DNA of 5,656 nucleotides from Candidatus Acidiferrales bacterium (GTDB taxonomy: Bacteria > Acidobacteriota > Terriglobia > Acidiferrales > UBA7541). The notes beneath the pieces were generated by a model. The model had not been told where the DNA came from and did not search any database. It saw only the letters and a list, made by a program, of their open reading frames with translations. Shown here one piece after another: positions 4,643-5,656 of the stretch (position 1 is the stretch's first letter; each line of letters opens with the position of its first letter). The position numbers and the translations under genes are program-made. Location: positions 1-5,656 of the forward strand of contig CATPAM010000192.1 in the NCBI GenBank assembly GCA_955651735.1. The letters run 5' to 3'.

Positions 4643-5656
4643 ATGAGAAGCAGAGCGAGTAAATTTTCCTTCGTGGGATTGTTGGCGGCGCTGCTGGTAA
4701 CTTTCCTGCCCGTTTCCGGCACCCACGCGCAGTCGACAACCGATGGCGCGATCGGCGGCACAGTCACCGATCAGTCCGGCGCGGTAGTACCCAATGCCGT
4801 GGTGAGCAGTCGCAATCTCGGCACGGCGAGCAGTACCAGCGGTGTCACCGATGGCAGCGGCCGTTACGTGCTCGCTCATCTCCGGCCCGGCTTGTATTCT
4901 CTTGAGATTTCCGGCACCGGTTTCGGCGTATTCAAAGCGACGAACATTACCGTCGAAGTCGGCCGCGTCACAACCATCGACGTGTCTCTGAATGTGAAGG
5001 CTCTCGCCGAAACGATTGTGGCCGTCGCCGAACTTCCCGTCATCACCACCGATCGCGCCGACTTCACCACCAACATCAACGACACCACGATCGACAATCT
5101 GCCCATCAACGGCCGCCGCTGGTCCACTTTCGCACTCTCCACTCCCGGCGCCGTCCCGGATGGCGGTTTCGGACTGGTCAGCTTCCGCGGCATCTCTGGC
5201 TTGCTCAACAACAATACGGTCGACGGCGCCGACAACAATCAGGCTTTCTTCAGCGAAGAACGCGGCCGCACGCGCATCAGCTATTCCACCAGCGAAGCGG
5301 CCATCCAGGAATTTCAGATCAACACTTCCAATTATTCCGCCGAGTACGGCCGCTCCGCGGGCGGCGTGGTCAACGCCGTGACCAAGAGCGGCACCAACCA
5401 GATCCACGGCCAGGCTTTCTGGTACTACCGCGACAGCGACCTCGGCGCCATTAATCCCTTCTCCTTTCAAAAGGTGGTCGCCAACGGCGCCACCACCCCC
5501 GTGCCGTTCCTTCCGCCCGATAAGCGCCATCAATTCGGCGGCGGCATCGGCGGCCCGATCGTAAAGGAAAAACTCTTCTTCTTCTTCAGTGGCGACCAGC
5601 AGCTCCGCACCTTCCCGGCCACCGCGAATTCCGGAAATCCCGGCGCGATCTTCGCC
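4643..5656 (+). CDS. Oar-like TonB-dependent receptor, N-terminal 338 residues (3' end outside window)
   Basis: The frame is open from ATG 4643 to the window edge. Signal peptide: Arg/Lys-rich start (2-7), hydrophobic core (8-25), cleavage near T-H-A|Q (after 29). Residues 33-118 form a carboxypeptidase-regulatory-like (transthyretin-like) domain: G-A-I-G-G-T-V-T-D-Q-S-G-A-V-V-P-N-A, then T-D-G-S-G-R-Y, L-R-P-G-L-Y-S-L and F-K-A. A plug domain follows (about 120-250) with N-L-P-I-N-G-R (152-158), F-R-G-I-S-G, V-D-G-A-D-N-N (193-199), I-Q-E-F-Q-I-N (221-227) and S-A-E-Y-G-R-S-A-G-G-V-V-N-A-V-T-K-S-G-T-N (232-252). Barrel strands begin at about 253 (F-W-Y-Y-R-D; G-G-P-I-V-K-E-K-L-F-F-F). Full-length members usually exceed 1000 residues, so most of the barrel lies to the right. 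Such outer-membrane proteins import large substrates (oligosaccharides, peptides, chelates) using TonB energy; the ligand here is unknown. It is divergent from the cytochrome cluster, which may share control. Confidence 0.93.
   Translation, partial: MRSRASKFSFVGLLAALLVTFLPVSGTHAQSTTDGAIGGTVTDQSGAVVPNAVVSSRNLGTASSTSGVTDGSGRYVLAHLRPGLYSLEISGTGFGVFKATNITVEVGRVTTIDVSLNVKALAETIVAVAELPVITTDRADFTTNINDTTIDNLPINGRRWSTFALSTPGAVPDGGFGLVSFRGISGLLNNNTVDGADNNQAFFSEERGRTRISYSTSEAAIQEFQINTSNYSAEYGRSAGGVVNAVTKSGTNQIHGQAFWYYRDSDLGAINPFSFQKVVANGATTPVPFLPPDKRHQFGGGIGGPIVKEKLFFFFSGDQQLRTFPATANSGNPGAIFA

Noticed and set aside
4640..5533. Minus-strand ORF (297 codons) opposite the receptor gene
   Set aside because: Ala/Gly/Asp/Val-rich mirror of a well-supported TonB-dependent receptor; no independent coding evidence.

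Overview
The window looks like a piece of a Gram-negative, aerobic-type soil bacterium, most probably an acidobacterium (Acidobacteriota). The main reasons are the Oar-like TonB-dependent receptor that opens with a carboxypeptidase-regulatory-like domain, the c-type cytochromes with export signals, and the Gly/Tyr/His-rich secreted protein; all are common in that phylum. This placement rests on family knowledge, not on a search.

Layout, left to right. (1) Positions 1-298 hold the 3' part of a + strand cupin gene with both cupin motifs intact. (2) A + strand gene at 423-923 encodes a small exported protein rich in Gly, Tyr and His. It begins with two short in-frame tandem duplications and is followed by a strong hairpin terminator (935-971). 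A second + strand terminator lies at 1026-1052. (3) A minus-strand cluster runs from 4235 down to 1035. First is a monoheme cytochrome c fused to an outer-membrane beta-barrel-like domain (4235-3105). Next, coupled by a TAATG overlap, is a pentaheme CxxCH cytochrome (3105-1486). Last, 19 nt further on, is a DUF3291-type protein (1466-1035) whose C-terminal part is not the family's usual one and whose stop codon lies in the loop of the 1026-1052 hairpin. (4) A divergent control region of about 390 nt (4255-4642) separates this cluster from (5) the N-terminal 338 residues of an Oar-like TonB-dependent receptor on the + strand, which runs off the right edge.

The most interesting unit is the minus-strand cluster. 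A cytochrome c domain joined to a small barrel and translationally coupled to a five-heme cytochrome suggests an envelope redox module, possibly moving electrons at or across the outer membrane. That role is inference. The first gene of the cluster is preceded by an eight-codon leader ORF with a perfect AGGAGG, overlapping its start. The DUF3291 gene looks as if its original 3' end was lost and replaced by sequence that includes a neighbouring terminator.

I saw no tRNA, rRNA, CRISPR array, insertion sequence or integrase.
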